DNA of 64,000 bases from Nisaea denitrificans DSM 18348 (GTDB lineage Bacteria > Pseudomonadota > Alphaproteobacteria > Thalassobaculales > Thalassobaculaceae): NCBI RefSeq assembly GCF_000426505.1, contig NZ_AUFM01000011.1, positions 310,001 to 374,000 of the forward strand, in the 5' to 3' direction. The translations under genes were made by a program, and so were the position numbers. Shown one piece after another: positions 36,973-45,983 of the stretch; the stretch's first letter is position 1, and each line of letters opens with the position of its first letter. The notes beneath the pieces were generated by a model that was given only the letters and a program-made list of their open reading frames with translations, was not told where the DNA came from and made no database searches.

Positions 36973-38034
36973 CTATTCGGCAGACAGCAAAATCTGATCG
37001 CCAAATTCCTTGAACGCTTTCACACCGCCACCTCCAGCTATGGCCGACCTGACCCCATCACGGTCGACAACCTTGAAGCCTGCCAGTTTTCTGATGCCGT
37101 AGGCATGGAGTGCCGGCGTGAGCGGGGTGCCGGGACCGATCAGTGTTACCGGGACATTTTTTGCAAGCCGCAACAGGCCGGACAAGGTTCCGTTGCACCA
37201 GGCCGAAGCAGTAACCAAAAGTTCCCCGGCGCCGGGAATGACGTGGGGTGCAGCGTCGGCGGGCAGGTCTTCCGGTCCTGGCGACATTTCCAGCACAATA
37301 GCGTTCGGCCTCTTGGTTTGCAGCGCGGGGAAGCGTCCGACAATCACCGTCCTCCCGTCCGGACGGTGATTGTCGGAAAGCAGTCCATCGCCAGAAGCAG
37401 CACCCGATGGCGGAACGATGCCCGCATTCACAGCGGCACAGGCAATGGTTCTTCGAATTCCGGCTGGCTCGCGAAGCCCCGCAGCGACGTCTGTGAGCGG
37501 CATTCCGACCATGCGCTGTGGATCGACGATTTCCGCTTGATCCGAGACCTCGCTTGAAGGATGCGCCATCGCGGCAAGTCCCATGCTCTGGCTGGTCTCG
37601 ACGATGGCCCATTCGCGACCGAGTGTGACCGACGTTAGCGGCAGCGGCGGTGTGTTGCGGATAAGCTCTTCATCCATCCGTTCTGGTCCCCACCAGTACG
37701 GCAAGTCCCCGGGGGTCAGGAGCATGGGGTTCAAGCTAAGCTGGTTGCTGATCCAGGTAATAAGGTTCGCTGGCCCGCGGAACAGGATGGGGACGGAATG
37801 CTTGAGGGCGTTTTCGAGAGCTTTATCCAGAGCGGCGGGGATGCCGGAAGCTGTAAGGTCGATAAACAGAAGATCGCCTGTGTCACCGAGATCTTTTGAA
37901 GCGTCCGAAAAGCGCAGCACGTTCCAGCGGCGGTCGGACAAGCGCGCAAGGAAAACATCAAGCGATGTACCCGCGAATTCAATTGTTTCCGAGAGAAGCC
38001 AGCCCGGCTGGAGGCGAGGGAGCGGGAAAATCAT
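36973..38034 (-). CDS. DUF4213/DUF364 putative heavy-metal chelation protein with N-terminal extension
   Basis: 353 residues. From about residue 130 it follows the DUF4213/DUF364 pattern: VTLGREWAIVE, the motif MPLTDVAAGLREPAGIRRT, DGRTVIVGRFP, VLEMSPGPEDLPADAAPHV and TLIGPGTPLTPALHAYGI. This family is thought to bind metal and is often found with molybdenum-related genes. Residues 1-125 are an extra segment with no recognised domain (it includes GDTGDLLFIDLTASGI). It lies near moaA, fdhD and mobA, convergent with a lipoprotein. Function unknown. Confidence 0.75.
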   Translation of the reverse strand: MIFPLPRLQPGWLLSETIEFAGTSLDVFLARLSDRRWNVLRFSDASKDLGDTGDLLFIDLTASGIPAALDKALENALKHSVPILFRGPANLITWISNQLSLNPMLLTPGDLPYWWGPERMDEELIRNTPPLPLTSVTLGREWAIVETSQSMGLAAMAHPSSEVSDQAEIVDPQRMVGMPLTDVAAGLREPAGIRRTIACAAVNAGIVPPSGAASGDGLLSDNHRPDGRTVIVGRFPALQTKRPNAIVLEMSPGPEDLPADAAPHVIPGAGELLVTASAWCNGTLSGLLRLAKNVPVTLIGPGTPLTPALHAYGIRKLAGFKVVDRDGVRSAIAGGGGVKAFKEFGDQILLSAE

Positions 38035-38069
38035 CGGCCTGTGGCCATCATTTCGAGTTATAGACCCGG

Positions 38070-38273
38070 TCAGCCGATGCGGGCGACGCGGCGCTCTTCG
38101 ATCATGTCATCGGCAGCAATAAGATCGACTTTGGCACTGTTGATCAACTGTTTGCCGCGATGTTCGAAATTCACCGTTATTCGGTCTCCGACGACGGATT
38201 GTATCTGGCCAATCCCCCATTCCGGCTCATCGGCCAGCAACACGAAACTTCCAGGTAGCAGAAAATGGGACAT
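38070..38273 (-). CDS. DUF3553 domain protein
   Basis: 67-residue small protein. It begins MSHFLLPGSFVLLADEPEWG and contains IGQIQSVVGDRITVNFEHRGK, the pattern of the DUF3553 family, a small SH3-like or CarD-like fold of unknown role. GAGGATG precedes the ATG. It is 35 bases upstream of the DUF364-type gene on the same strand and likely cotranscribed. Confidence 0.8.
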   Translation of the reverse strand: MSHFLLPGSFVLLADEPEWGIGQIQSVVGDRITVNFEHRGKQLINSAKVDLIAADDMIEERRVARIG

Positions 38274-38465
38274 CGCATCCTCAGTCTCGGTTGCGTTTCG
38301 GCGCCATCAAGCCAGATAAAATCACTCGATTAATGAATTGTGAAGGAAAGCGGAATCAAACTTCAACAGATTTTCATGCGAGGCTTTTCAAAAGCTGAGA
38401 AAAAACAAGTGATCTGACTTACGCTAGGTTGATGCACCGCCACTCGGATCCGGGATAGATTGTGA

Positions 38466-39107
38466 ATGCCTGAACATATGACATTGATCGATATGCTTTT
38501 ATCGCGCCTTTTCCATGACCTGATCAGTCCGGTAAGCGCGACTGTCAATGGCGCAGAGCTGATTTCGGATCTTGGCGGCGGCGGATCGGAACTTGAGCAG
38601 GAAGCACTCGCACTCATAGGAACCAGTGCCCGGCAGGCATCCGAGCGGCTTTCTTTCTTCCGAGTCGCGTTTGGCGGGGCCGGTTCGAACAGTGATCATT
38701 CTCTTGCGGATGGAGCGAAGCTCGTGGCTCCCTATCTGAAAGCGCGGAAAATCGACTTCAGCCTCGACTGTCCGGTCGACCCCAAGCTGGTGCGCCCGGC
38801 GCCTGGCGGGATAAAGGTCATTCTCGGTCTCATCTCTTTCTTGTGCGAATGCCTGCCGCGCGGTGGGAGCATCTCGCTGAATTCTCCTGGCGAACTGGGG
38901 CAGAACTTCATCCTGAGTGCTGATGGCGACGGAGCTAGCGTACCTGGCGATGTTCGGGCGGCTCTCGAGCCGGATGTAGAGACGAGCGAGCTGACCAGCA
39001 AATCGGTTGTTGCGCATGTAGCGGCCGTTAATGCCGACCGCTTCGGATTCCGGTTCGTGGTTGAAGAAGAACCTGGCCGGGTTACCGTCGATGTGAATTT
39101 CACTTGA
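38466..39107 (+). CDS. chpT: ChpT-type histidine phosphotransferase
   Basis: 213 residues. The phosphotransfer histidine is H17 in LLSRLFHDLISPVSA, the hallmark of ChpT. The second half is a degenerate ATPase-like domain without nucleotide-binding motifs. ChpT relays phosphate from the hybrid kinase CckA to the regulator CtrA and to CpdR. It stands just upstream of cheA, and ctrA lies about 6 kb downstream. An alternative start is the ATG at 38478. Confidence 0.88.
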   Translation: MPEHMTLIDMLLSRLFHDLISPVSATVNGAELISDLGGGGSELEQEALALIGTSARQASERLSFFRVAFGGAGSNSDHSLADGAKLVAPYLKARKIDFSLDCPVDPKLVRPAPGGIKVILGLISFLCECLPRGGSISLNSPGELGQNFILSADGDGASVPGDVRAALEPDVETSELTSKSVVAHVAAVNADRFGFRFVVEEEPGRVTVDVNFT

Positions 39108-39157
39108 AAGAGGCGGGAAATGGGTTCGCCATGAATTGTTCCCGCGTCGTAAATGGG

Positions 39158-39172
39158 TTAACGCTTTCTTTA
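39158..39172 (+). promoter_or_regulatory. CtrA-like box upstream of cheA
   Basis: TTAA-CGCTTTC-TTTA, one base from the CtrA consensus TTAA-N7-TTAA, lies 117 bases before the cheA start. It is nearly the same sequence (TTAACGNTTTNTTTA) as the site upstream of ctrA. Function inferred from the match. Confidence 0.5.
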
Positions 39173-39289
39173 ATGGTTTGGCCTAGGCTGCGACAGGATT
39201 GAAAAGACAATAACCGCGCGGCGCAGTGATACCTGCGGGCCATCTTTCAGGGTGGCCGTCGAAGAACGAGGTAGATTGGGGTAAGACGC

Positions 39290-42004
39290 ATGGATGAGCT
39301 ACTAAGCGAATTCCTGACGGAGACGTCCGAAAACGTTTCAGAGCTTGACGTGGAACTGGTCCAGCTGGAGCAAAATCCAAACGATCAGGCGCTGCTTGGC
39401 AATATTTTCCGCCTTGTCCACACGATTAAGGGCACTTGCGGCTTCCTCGGGCTTCCCCGGCTTGAGGCGGTTGCGCACGCGTCGGAGAATGTTCTCGGCA
39501 AGATCCGCGACGGCAGCCTTGAAGTCTCTGCCGATGCCATCACGCTGATCCTTGAATCCTTCGACCGTATCAAGTGGCTGCTTTCCTCGCTCGAGGAGAA
39601 TGAGGTTGAGCCCGAAGGAGACGATCAGGACCTGATTGACCGGCTTAATCTTGTTGCCGAGGGCGGTACGCTCGATGGCGGGGCCGCACCTGCGGACGTC
39701 GCCGAGCCGGAACCGGAGCCTGCAGAAGAGCCTGTTGCTCTTCGTCCGGGTGAGGTCAGCATGGAAGAGCTCGAGCGCGCCTTCATGGAAGCGCCGGGTC
39801 CTGACGACATGCCTTCTGACGAGCCGGAAGTCGAGGCTGCTGAAGAGGCGCAGGCCGAAGAGGCTATTGAACCCGCTCCCGCACCGCCCGAGCCGAAAAA
39901 GGAAGTCGCTGTCAGCGCTCCCAAGGACGTGGCGAAGCAGCCGGATCAGGACAAGCAGGTTCGTGAATCTGCGGTCGCCAACCAGACCATTCGCGTGAAC
40001 GTTGATCTGCTCGAAAACCTGATGACGATGGTCAGCGAACTGGTGCTGACGCGTAACCAGCTGATGCAGATCTCCCGCAACGAGAAAGACAGCGAGTTCA
40101 CGGTGCCGTTGCAGCGCCTGAGCCAGGTCACCTCGGAGCTGCAGGAAGGTGTCATGAAGACGCGTATGCAACCGATCGGGAACGCCTGGTCGAAACTGCC
40201 GCGTCTGGTTCGCGATCTCTCGATCGATCTGAGCAAGAAGATCGATCTGCAGATGCTCGGCGCCGACACCGAACTCGACCGTCAGGTTCTTGAGCTGATC
40301 AAGGATCCGCTGACCCACATGGTCCGCAACTCGGCCGACCACGGTATCGAGGATGGTCCGGCGCGTCTGGCGGCCGGAAAGTCCGAGACAGGTACAGTCA
40401 CCCTGAACGCCTATCATGAAGGCGGCCATATCATCATCGAGATCAAGGATGACGGTAAGGGGCTCGACCCGGAGAAGATCAAGGCGAAGGCCGTTGCCAA
40501 CGGGCTGGTTGCTGAATCCGAAGCGGATAACCTTTCCGAGCAGCAGATCCAGCAGTTCATTTTCCGGGCCGGCTTCTCGACGGCAGCCGCGGTCACCTCC
40601 GTTTCGGGACGTGGCGTCGGCATGGACGTGGTGCGGACCAACATCGAGAAGATCGGTGGCACGATCGAGCTGAAGTCTGTGTATGGCAAAGGCTCGACCT
40701 TCATCATCAAGATCCCGCTGACGCTTGCGATTGTCTCCGCGCTGATCGTTGAAGCTGGCGGCGAACGGTTCGCCATTCCACAGCTCAGTGTCGTGGAACT
40801 GGTCCGGGCGTCGAACAACAGCGAACACAAGATCGAAGAAGTCCACGGGACGCCGGTCCTGCGCCTGCGCAACCGTCTGCTTCCGCTCGTTTCTCTCAAG
40901 CGCTTGCTGCGTCTGGACGACGGCGACGAGGAAACACCGCAGGAAGCCTTCATCGTCGTCTTGCAGATCGGTACCTATTCGGTAGGCATCATGGTCGACC
41001 GGGTGTTCGACACTGAGGAAATCGTGGTGAAGCCGGTCGCACCGATCCTGCGCAACATCACGCTCTTCTCGGGCAACACCATTCTCGGCGATGGCAGCGT
41101 GATCATGATCCTCGATCCGAACGGGGTCGCGGCCGCCAGCGGAGAGCTCAAGATGGTGGACGAGGAAGGCCAGGATACGGCCCGTCACCTGACGCACCGT
41201 TCCGATGTTTCGTCGCTGTTGCTGTTCCGTGCCGGTGGACAAAGCCCCAAGGCTGTGCCGCTCGCGCTGGTCGCCCGTCTGGAAGAAATCGATCTGGCTA
41301 CGGTCGAGTATTCAGAAGGACGTCCGTTGGTGCAGTATCGTGGTCAGCTGATGCCTCTGGTTGCGATGGACGATGACATCAAGCTTGAGACCGAAGGTCG
41401 TCAGCCGGTGCTCGTCTTTACCGACAATGAGCGGTCGATGGGCCTGATCGTCGACCAGATCGTCGACATCGTCGAAGACCGGATCAACATCGAAGTGCGT
41501 CCGGATGCCCCGTGGCTGATGGGCAGTGCGGTCATTGCCGGCAAGGCGACCGAAGTGATCGATGCCGGCTTCTACCTGACCCAGGCCTATGGCGACTGGT
41601 TCGGCTCTGCCGATGCCGACAGCCAGGAGCCGACTGAGCCGCGGCGCGTTCTGCTGGTTGATGATAGTGCTTTCTTCCGCAACCTCATCAAGCCGCTGCT
41701 GTCAGTGGCGGGTTACGACGTGACCACTGTGGACCATGCCGAGGCCGCGCTGGAGCTGTGTGAAGGCGGCGCCGAATTCGATGCCATCATCAGCGACATC
41801 GAGATGCCAGGGATCGACGGGTTCGAGTTGACCCGCCGTCTGCGCGAAATCGCACGCTGGGAAGATACGCCGATCATCGCCTTGTCGTCCCACACAGGTC
41901 CGCGTGACCTGGATCGAGGCCGGGAAGTCGGTTTCACGGATTATATCGCCAAACTCGACCGGGATGCGCTGCTCGAGACGCTAGCGCAAACCATTGACGC
42001 GTGA
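39290..42004 (+). CDS. cheA: Hybrid chemotaxis histidine kinase CheA with CheW-CheW-REC tail
   Basis: 904 residues. Domain order: HPt (1-105) with phosphorylatable H44 in RLVHTIKGTCGFLGL; a Pro/Glu-rich linker (110-215); dimerisation region with LLENLMTMVSELVLTRNQLM; ATPase with THMVRNSADHGIED, DDGKGLD and RGVGMDVV; a CheW domain (about 475-610); a second CheW-like region (about 640-765); and a C-terminal receiver (about 780-904) with D836 in SDIEMPGIDG. It phosphorylates CheY and CheB in response to receptors. The attached receiver may act as a phosphate sink. It opens a rightward che operon. Confidence 0.95.
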   Translation: MDELLSEFLTETSENVSELDVELVQLEQNPNDQALLGNIFRLVHTIKGTCGFLGLPRLEAVAHASENVLGKIRDGSLEVSADAITLILESFDRIKWLLSSLEENEVEPEGDDQDLIDRLNLVAEGGTLDGGAAPADVAEPEPEPAEEPVALRPGEVSMEELERAFMEAPGPDDMPSDEPEVEAAEEAQAEEAIEPAPAPPEPKKEVAVSAPKDVAKQPDQDKQVRESAVANQTIRVNVDLLENLMTMVSELVLTRNQLMQISRNEKDSEFTVPLQRLSQVTSELQEGVMKTRMQPIGNAWSKLPRLVRDLSIDLSKKIDLQMLGADTELDRQVLELIKDPLTHMVRNSADHGIEDGPARLAAGKSETGTVTLNAYHEGGHIIIEIKDDGKGLDPEKIKAKAVANGLVAESEADNLSEQQIQQFIFRAGFSTAAAVTSVSGRGVGMDVVRTNIEKIGGTIELKSVYGKGSTFIIKIPLTLAIVSALIVEAGGERFAIPQLSVVELVRASNNSEHKIEEVHGTPVLRLRNRLLPLVSLKRLLRLDDGDEETPQEAFIVVLQIGTYSVGIMVDRVFDTEEIVVKPVAPILRNITLFSGNTILGDGSVIMILDPNGVAAASGELKMVDEEGQDTARHLTHRSDVSSLLLFRAGGQSPKAVPLALVARLEEIDLATVEYSEGRPLVQYRGQLMPLVAMDDDIKLETEGRQPVLVFTDNERSMGLIVDQIVDIVEDRINIEVRPDAPWLMGSAVIAGKATEVIDAGFYLTQAYGDWFGSADADSQEPTEPRRVLLVDDSAFFRNLIKPLLSVAGYDVTTVDHAEAALELCEGGAEFDAIISDIEMPGIDGFELTRRLREIARWEDTPIIALSSHTGPRDLDRGREVGFTDYIAKLDRDALLETLAQTIDA

Positions 42005-42008
42005 GGGA

Positions 42009-42503
42009 ATGATGTCAGATTTACCAGCTACTCAATCCACCGGGCAGAGTGTGGTTACGCTTGGCGAGCTGAAACAGTTTGTTTCGATCATGATCGGCAA
42101 GCAGCTCTTCGGTATTCCGGTACTTCAGGTTCACGACGTGCTTGGTTCTCAGCGGATAACGCGCATTCCACTGTCGCCCAAGGAAGTGGCGGGATCGCTC
42201 AATCTGCGCGGGCGTATTGTGACGGCGATCAATATTCGCAGCCGTCTCAACATGCCGCCATATGAGGGCGAGCACGAAGGTATGAGTGTCGTCGTCGAGG
42301 ATCAGGGTGAGCTTTACAGCCTGATGGTCGACTCTGTTGGTGAGGTACTGTCGCTGGATGAGGCGATGTTCGAACAGCATCCCGCGACGCTCGACGGAAA
42401 CATCCGCGAGGTTTCAACGGGCATTTACCGGCTCGATAAAAGCCTCTTGGTTGTATTTGATGTTCGCTCTTTGCTTCGCTTTCAGGGCGAAGAAGCCGCA
42501 TAG
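42009..42503 (+). CDS. cheW: Chemotaxis coupling protein CheW
   Basis: 164 residues from ATG 42009 (an ATG at 42012 is equally likely; GTGAGGG precedes both). A single CheW domain couples receptors to CheA. Typical regions are LFGIPVLQVHDVLGSQRITRIP, LRGRIVTAINIRSRL and YSLMVDSVGEVL. Four bases after cheA. Confidence 0.95.
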   Translation: MMSDLPATQSTGQSVVTLGELKQFVSIMIGKQLFGIPVLQVHDVLGSQRITRIPLSPKEVAGSLNLRGRIVTAINIRSRLNMPPYEGEHEGMSVVVEDQGELYSLMVDSVGEVLSLDEAMFEQHPATLDGNIREVSTGIYRLDKSLLVVFDVRSLLRFQGEEAA

Positions 42504-42560
42504 TGTGCATGGCCTGCAATCTGTGTGACAATTGACGCGTGAAAATTCGCGGAGTTTTAT

Positions 42561-42926
42561 ATGAAAACCTGCTTGATCGTGGATGACTCTAAAGTCGTTC
42601 GAATGGTGGCTCGGAAAATTCTGGAAGAACTGAAATTCGAGACCATGGAGGCGGAAGACGGCCAAGTCGCGCTTGATGCCTGTAAGGCAGCGCTGCCCGA
42701 TGCCGTCCTTCTAGACTGGAACATGCCGGTGATGAGCGGGATTGAATTTCTGCGAGAGCTGCGAAAGCTGCCGGAAGGCGAGACGCCACTGGTGATTTTC
42801 TGCACCACCGAGAATGACATGGCACATATCCAGGAAGCGCTGTCTGCTGGGGCGAATGAGTACATCATGAAGCCTTTTGACAGCGAGATTATCGAAACAA
42901 AGTTTTCTCAAATCGGATTGCTGTAG
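42561..42926 (+). CDS. cheY: Single-domain response regulator CheY
   Basis: 121 residues, one receiver domain. Acid pocket IVDDS at the N-terminus, phosphoacceptor D52 in VLLDWNMPVMSG and the conserved lysine in EYIMKPFD. It should carry the kinase signal to the flagellar switch. It is directly followed by cheB with no gap. The sequence resembles alphaproteobacterial CheY proteins more than DivK. Confidence 0.9.
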   Translation: MKTCLIVDDSKVVRMVARKILEELKFETMEAEDGQVALDACKAALPDAVLLDWNMPVMSGIEFLRELRKLPEGETPLVIFCTTENDMAHIQEALSAGANEYIMKPFDSEIIETKFSQIGLL

Positions 42927-44120
42927 ATGCGTGGACAAAGTGCGTCCGCGGATGCCAAACCGCGGTCGACCGATCCATACAGGGTGATGCTTGTTGATGA
43001 TTCCGCGGTGATCCGCGGGCTCTTCACACGATTTCTTGAGGCCGATCCGGACGTGAAGATCGTGGCCTCTGTGGGCGACGGTCAACGTGCTATCGATACG
43101 CTGAAGAATAACGATGTAGAGATCATTGTGCTCGATATCGAGATGCCGCGTATGGATGGCATCACCGCGCTGCCGGAATTGCTGAAGGTGAACCCGGGGG
43201 TTCAGGTCGTCATGGCCTCAACTCTTACGGCCCGGAATGCCGAGATTTCCCTGCGAGCCCTCGCACTTGGTGCCCGGGATTATCTTACAAAGCCAAGTTC
43301 CACTTCCGAAATGACGGGTGCGGCAGACTTTCCGAGCGACTTGCTAAGCAAGGTCAAGGCCTTCGGGGCCCAGAGTAGACGGAAATCAGGCGCGGCGGCG
43401 CCTACGGCTGCGTCCGGTGCGGCGCGCACCCCGGAGCCGAAGAGTGCCCTGGCTGCTGCAGCAGCCCGTTCGGCTGCGAAGCCGTCCTCGGCAGCGCGTT
43501 CATCCGCAGCTGCACGCACTGATTATACATTGCGCAAGCCCAGTGGCCGGCGGGCCGACGTGATTGGTATTGGAAGTTCGACTGGTGGGCCGCAGGCTCT
43601 GTTTCGTGTGCTTACGGATCTTACGAAGTCCATCAAGCAGCCCATTCTTGTGACGCAGCATATGCCGCCGACCTTTACGACAATCCTGGCAGAGCACATC
43701 ACTAAAACGTCGGGATGGGTTTGTTCCGAAGCGAAAACCGGCGATGTCGTATCACCTGGGCGGATCTATCTTGCTCCGGGCGGCTATCATATGACGGTGA
43801 AAACCGAAGGCGTTGAGAAAGTAATCGCTTTGAATCAGGATCCACCCGAGAATTTTTGTCGGCCTGCGGTTGATCCTATGATGCGTAGTTTGATCAAGGC
43901 GTATGGGCGTGTCCTCGCGGTGATCCTCACCGGTATGGGGCATGACGGGCGCGAGGGGTGTCGTGCTGTTGTGGAATCGGGGGGCGATGTGGTTGCACAG
44001 GATGAGCAGAGCAGCGTGGTCTGGGGTATGCCCGGCGCGGTTGCTCAGGCCGGGTTGTGTTGCGAAGTTCTCCCGGTTTCGGAGATTGGCGCCAGCGTTA
44101 GTCGGCTGGCGAGGGGGTAG
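42927..44120 (+). CDS. cheB: Chemotaxis protein-glutamate methylesterase CheB
   Basis: 397 residues. An N-terminal receiver with D70 in VLDIEMPRMDG, an Ala/Ser/Pro-rich linker (about 150-205), and the methylesterase domain. The catalytic triad is S218 in IGSSTGGPQA, H245 in TQHMPPTFT and D340 in TGMGHDGREG. It removes methyl groups from receptors in adaptation when phosphorylated by CheA. The start follows the cheY stop directly. Confidence 0.95.
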   Translation: MRGQSASADAKPRSTDPYRVMLVDDSAVIRGLFTRFLEADPDVKIVASVGDGQRAIDTLKNNDVEIIVLDIEMPRMDGITALPELLKVNPGVQVVMASTLTARNAEISLRALALGARDYLTKPSSTSEMTGAADFPSDLLSKVKAFGAQSRRKSGAAAPTAASGAARTPEPKSALAAAAARSAAKPSSAARSSAAARTDYTLRKPSGRRADVIGIGSSTGGPQALFRVLTDLTKSIKQPILVTQHMPPTFTTILAEHITKTSGWVCSEAKTGDVVSPGRIYLAPGGYHMTVKTEGVEKVIALNQDPPENFCRPAVDPMMRSLIKAYGRVLAVILTGMGHDGREGCRAVVESGGDVVAQDEQSSVVWGMPGAVAQAGLCCEVLPVSEIGASVSRLARG

Positions 44121-44126
44121 ACAGGT

Positions 44127-44963
44127 ATGAACAGCTCTGATTTCGAATTCCTGTCCAGCCTGCTGTACAAGCAATCAGGCTTGGTACTGACGCCGGACAA
44201 AGGCTATCTGCTTGAGACGAGGTTGCAGCCAGTGGCGCGTAGCCACGGTCTTACGTCCATTGAGCAGATTGTTTCGACGCTCAAAGCGCGACGGGACGAG
44301 AAGCTTATTGCCTCGATCACAGATGCAATGACGACGAATGAGTCGTTGTTCTTCCGGGACCGGACGCCGTTTGATCAGTTCAAAACAGTTGTTCTGCCGA
44401 GCCTGTTGCAATCCCGGGCAGCGAAGAAATCGATCCGGATCTGGAGCGCCGCATGCTCTTCGGGACAGGAGCCTTATTCTCTGAGCATGGTCTTGGACGA
44501 GTTGGCATCCAAGCTTGTTGGCTGGAAGGTGGAGATCGTCGCCACGGATATTTCGACGGAGATGGTTGCCCGGGCCCGGTCCGGTATCTACTCCCAGTTC
44601 GAAGTGCAGCGTGGCCTTCCAGTTCAGCTTTTGGTGAAGTATTTCCAGCAGGATGGAGATCGCTGGCAGCTCAGCGAGAAGATCCGCCGCATGGTCACTT
44701 TCCGTGAGTTCAACCTGCTGCAGGATCCGCGCCCGCTGGGCAATTTTGATATCGTCTTCTGCCGGAACGTCCTGATCTACTTCGATCAGGATACGAAGCG
44801 GAAAGTACTGGAAGGGGTTTCCAGGCAGATTGCGCCGGATGGATATCTCTATCTCGGCGGCGCCGAGACGGTGATCAGCATTACGGACAAGTTCCAGCCT
44901 GTGAAAGGGCAGCGCGGCATGTATCAGCCAACTGCCAAAGAAGGCCAGAAAGCCGCGATCTGA
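44127..44963 (+). CDS. cheR: Chemotaxis protein methyltransferase CheR
   Basis: 278 residues. A short helical CheR_N domain (about 5-55) and a SAM methyltransferase domain with IRIWSAACSSGQEPYSLSM, VEIVATDISTEMVARA and FDIVFCRNVLIYFDQ. It methylates receptor glutamates. It is the last gene of the che operon and is followed by a strong terminator. Confidence 0.95.
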   Translation: MNSSDFEFLSSLLYKQSGLVLTPDKGYLLETRLQPVARSHGLTSIEQIVSTLKARRDEKLIASITDAMTTNESLFFRDRTPFDQFKTVVLPSLLQSRAAKKSIRIWSAACSSGQEPYSLSMVLDELASKLVGWKVEIVATDISTEMVARARSGIYSQFEVQRGLPVQLLVKYFQQDGDRWQLSEKIRRMVTFREFNLLQDPRPLGNFDIVFCRNVLIYFDQDTKRKVLEGVSRQIAPDGYLYLGGAETVISITDKFQPVKGQRGMYQPTAKEGQKAAI

Positions 44964-45007
44964 CGCACGACGCATCAAGGCCGTACCCGGAACCGGGCGG
45001 TAATAGA

Positions 45008-45044
45008 AAAAGGGCTGAACCATCTACTGGTTCAGCCCTTTTTA
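45008..45044. terminator. Strong bidirectional terminator between cheR and ctrA
   Basis: A perfect 16-base inverted repeat: AAAAAGGGCTGAACCA, loop TCTAC, TGGTTCAGCCCTTTTT. The stem has an 11-base GC-containing core with A and T runs on both flanks, so it ends rightward cheR and leftward ctrA transcripts. Confidence 0.93.
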
Positions 45045-45078
45045 ATCGGAGCCTTGAAGGCCTAGATGTCAGGAAACC

Positions 45079-45807
45079 TTATTCCGCCGGTTCCTTGACC
45101 TTTTCGGCTTCTTTGCCGGTCGCTGTGTCTTCGTCCCCGTCGCGCAGGACGTAGCCGCGGCCCCAGACTGTCTCGATGTGATTGTTGCCTCCGGTCGCCT
45201 TCGAGAGCTTCTTGCGGAGCTTGCAGACAAACACGTCGATAATCTTGAGTTCCGGCTCGTCGATCCCGCCATAAAGATGGTTGAGGAACATTTCCTTGGT
45301 CAGGGTCGTACCCTTGCGCAGGGAAAGCAATTCGAGGATGGCGAACTCTTTTCCGGTCAGATGTACCGGCTTGTTGTCGACTTCCGCGCTGCGGGTGGAA
45401 AGGTTCACGGCAATTGGGCCGGTCTCGATCACTGAATCCGAATGCCCCTTGGATCGCCGGATAATGGCCTGCATCCGAGCAATCAGCTCACGGCGGTCGA
45501 ACGGTTTTGTCAGGTAATCGTCCGCGCCGAAGCCCAAGCCCTTGATCTTGTTGTCCAGCTCGGAAAGGCCGGAGAGGATCAGGATCGGTGTCTCTACTTT
45601 CGAGCTCCGTAGACGGCGCAGAACTTCATAGCCATCAAGATCCGGGAGCATGAGGTCGAGAAGAATGATGTCGTAGTCGTATAGCCGGCCGATCTCGAGG
45701 CCGTCCTCTCCGTGCTCCGTTACATCAACCACGAAGCCTTCGGCCTTCAGCATGAGTTCGATGCTTTGAGCTGTGGCGAAATCGTCTTCTACCAAGAGTA
45801 CACGCAT
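45079..45807 (-). CDS. ctrA: Cell-cycle/motility response regulator CtrA
   Basis: 242-residue OmpR-type regulator. [20 protein letters not shown], phosphoacceptor D51 in [16 protein letters not shown], and the C-terminal DNA-binding domain with [11 protein letters not shown] and [10 protein letters not shown] identify CtrA. The tail after [13 protein letters not shown] is acidic with an extra KEAEK-type stretch and lacks the Ala-Ala degradation end seen in Caulobacter. In Rhodospirillales CtrA controls motility genes and is usually not essential. Divergent from fliI; its promoter region has a CtrA-like box, suggesting autoregulation. Confidence 0.95.
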   Translation of the reverse strand: MRVLLVEDDFATAQSIELMLKAEGFVVDVTEHGEDGLEIGRLYDYDIILLDLMLPDLDGYEVLRRLRSSKVETPILILSGLSELDNKIKGLGFGADDYLTKPFDRRELIARMQAIIRRSKGHSDSVIETGPIAVNLSTRSAEVDNKPVHLTGKEFAILELLSLRKGTTLTKEMFLNHLYGGIDEPELKIIDVFVCKLRKKLSKATGGNNHIETVWGRGYVLRDGDEDTATGKEAEKVKEPAE

Positions 45808-45853
45808 TGGACTCTCCCTCTATGACCCTTGAGCAAAAGTTAACGGGGTAAGA

Positions 45854-45868
45854 TAAACAAACCGTTAA
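45854..45868 (-). promoter_or_regulatory. CtrA-like box in the ctrA-fliI divergent region
   Basis: On the minus strand the bases read TTAA-CGGTTTG-TTTA, with one mismatch to TTAA-N7-TTAA, 47 bases before ctrA and 115 before fliI. GTTAAC occurs three times in the 110-base region (45839, 45864, 45937). It may serve either gene. Confidence 0.5.
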
Positions 45869-45983
45869 CCTGTAGCTGCGCCCGGTCGAAAGCGTGCCAG
45901 GCGTTCTCATTGGTGCTAAACTCCCAGTGTAGAACAGTTAACGACGCGCTGGAAGCGTTGGCCGCGTTAAGGAGTATGTACGG

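Noticed and set aside
39338-41242. 634-codon open frame on the minus strand inside cheA
   Set aside because: It is antisense to a certain gene with clear domains in the plus frame; its translation is rich in Asp/His/Arg with no recognisable domain, as expected of a codon-bias shadow.
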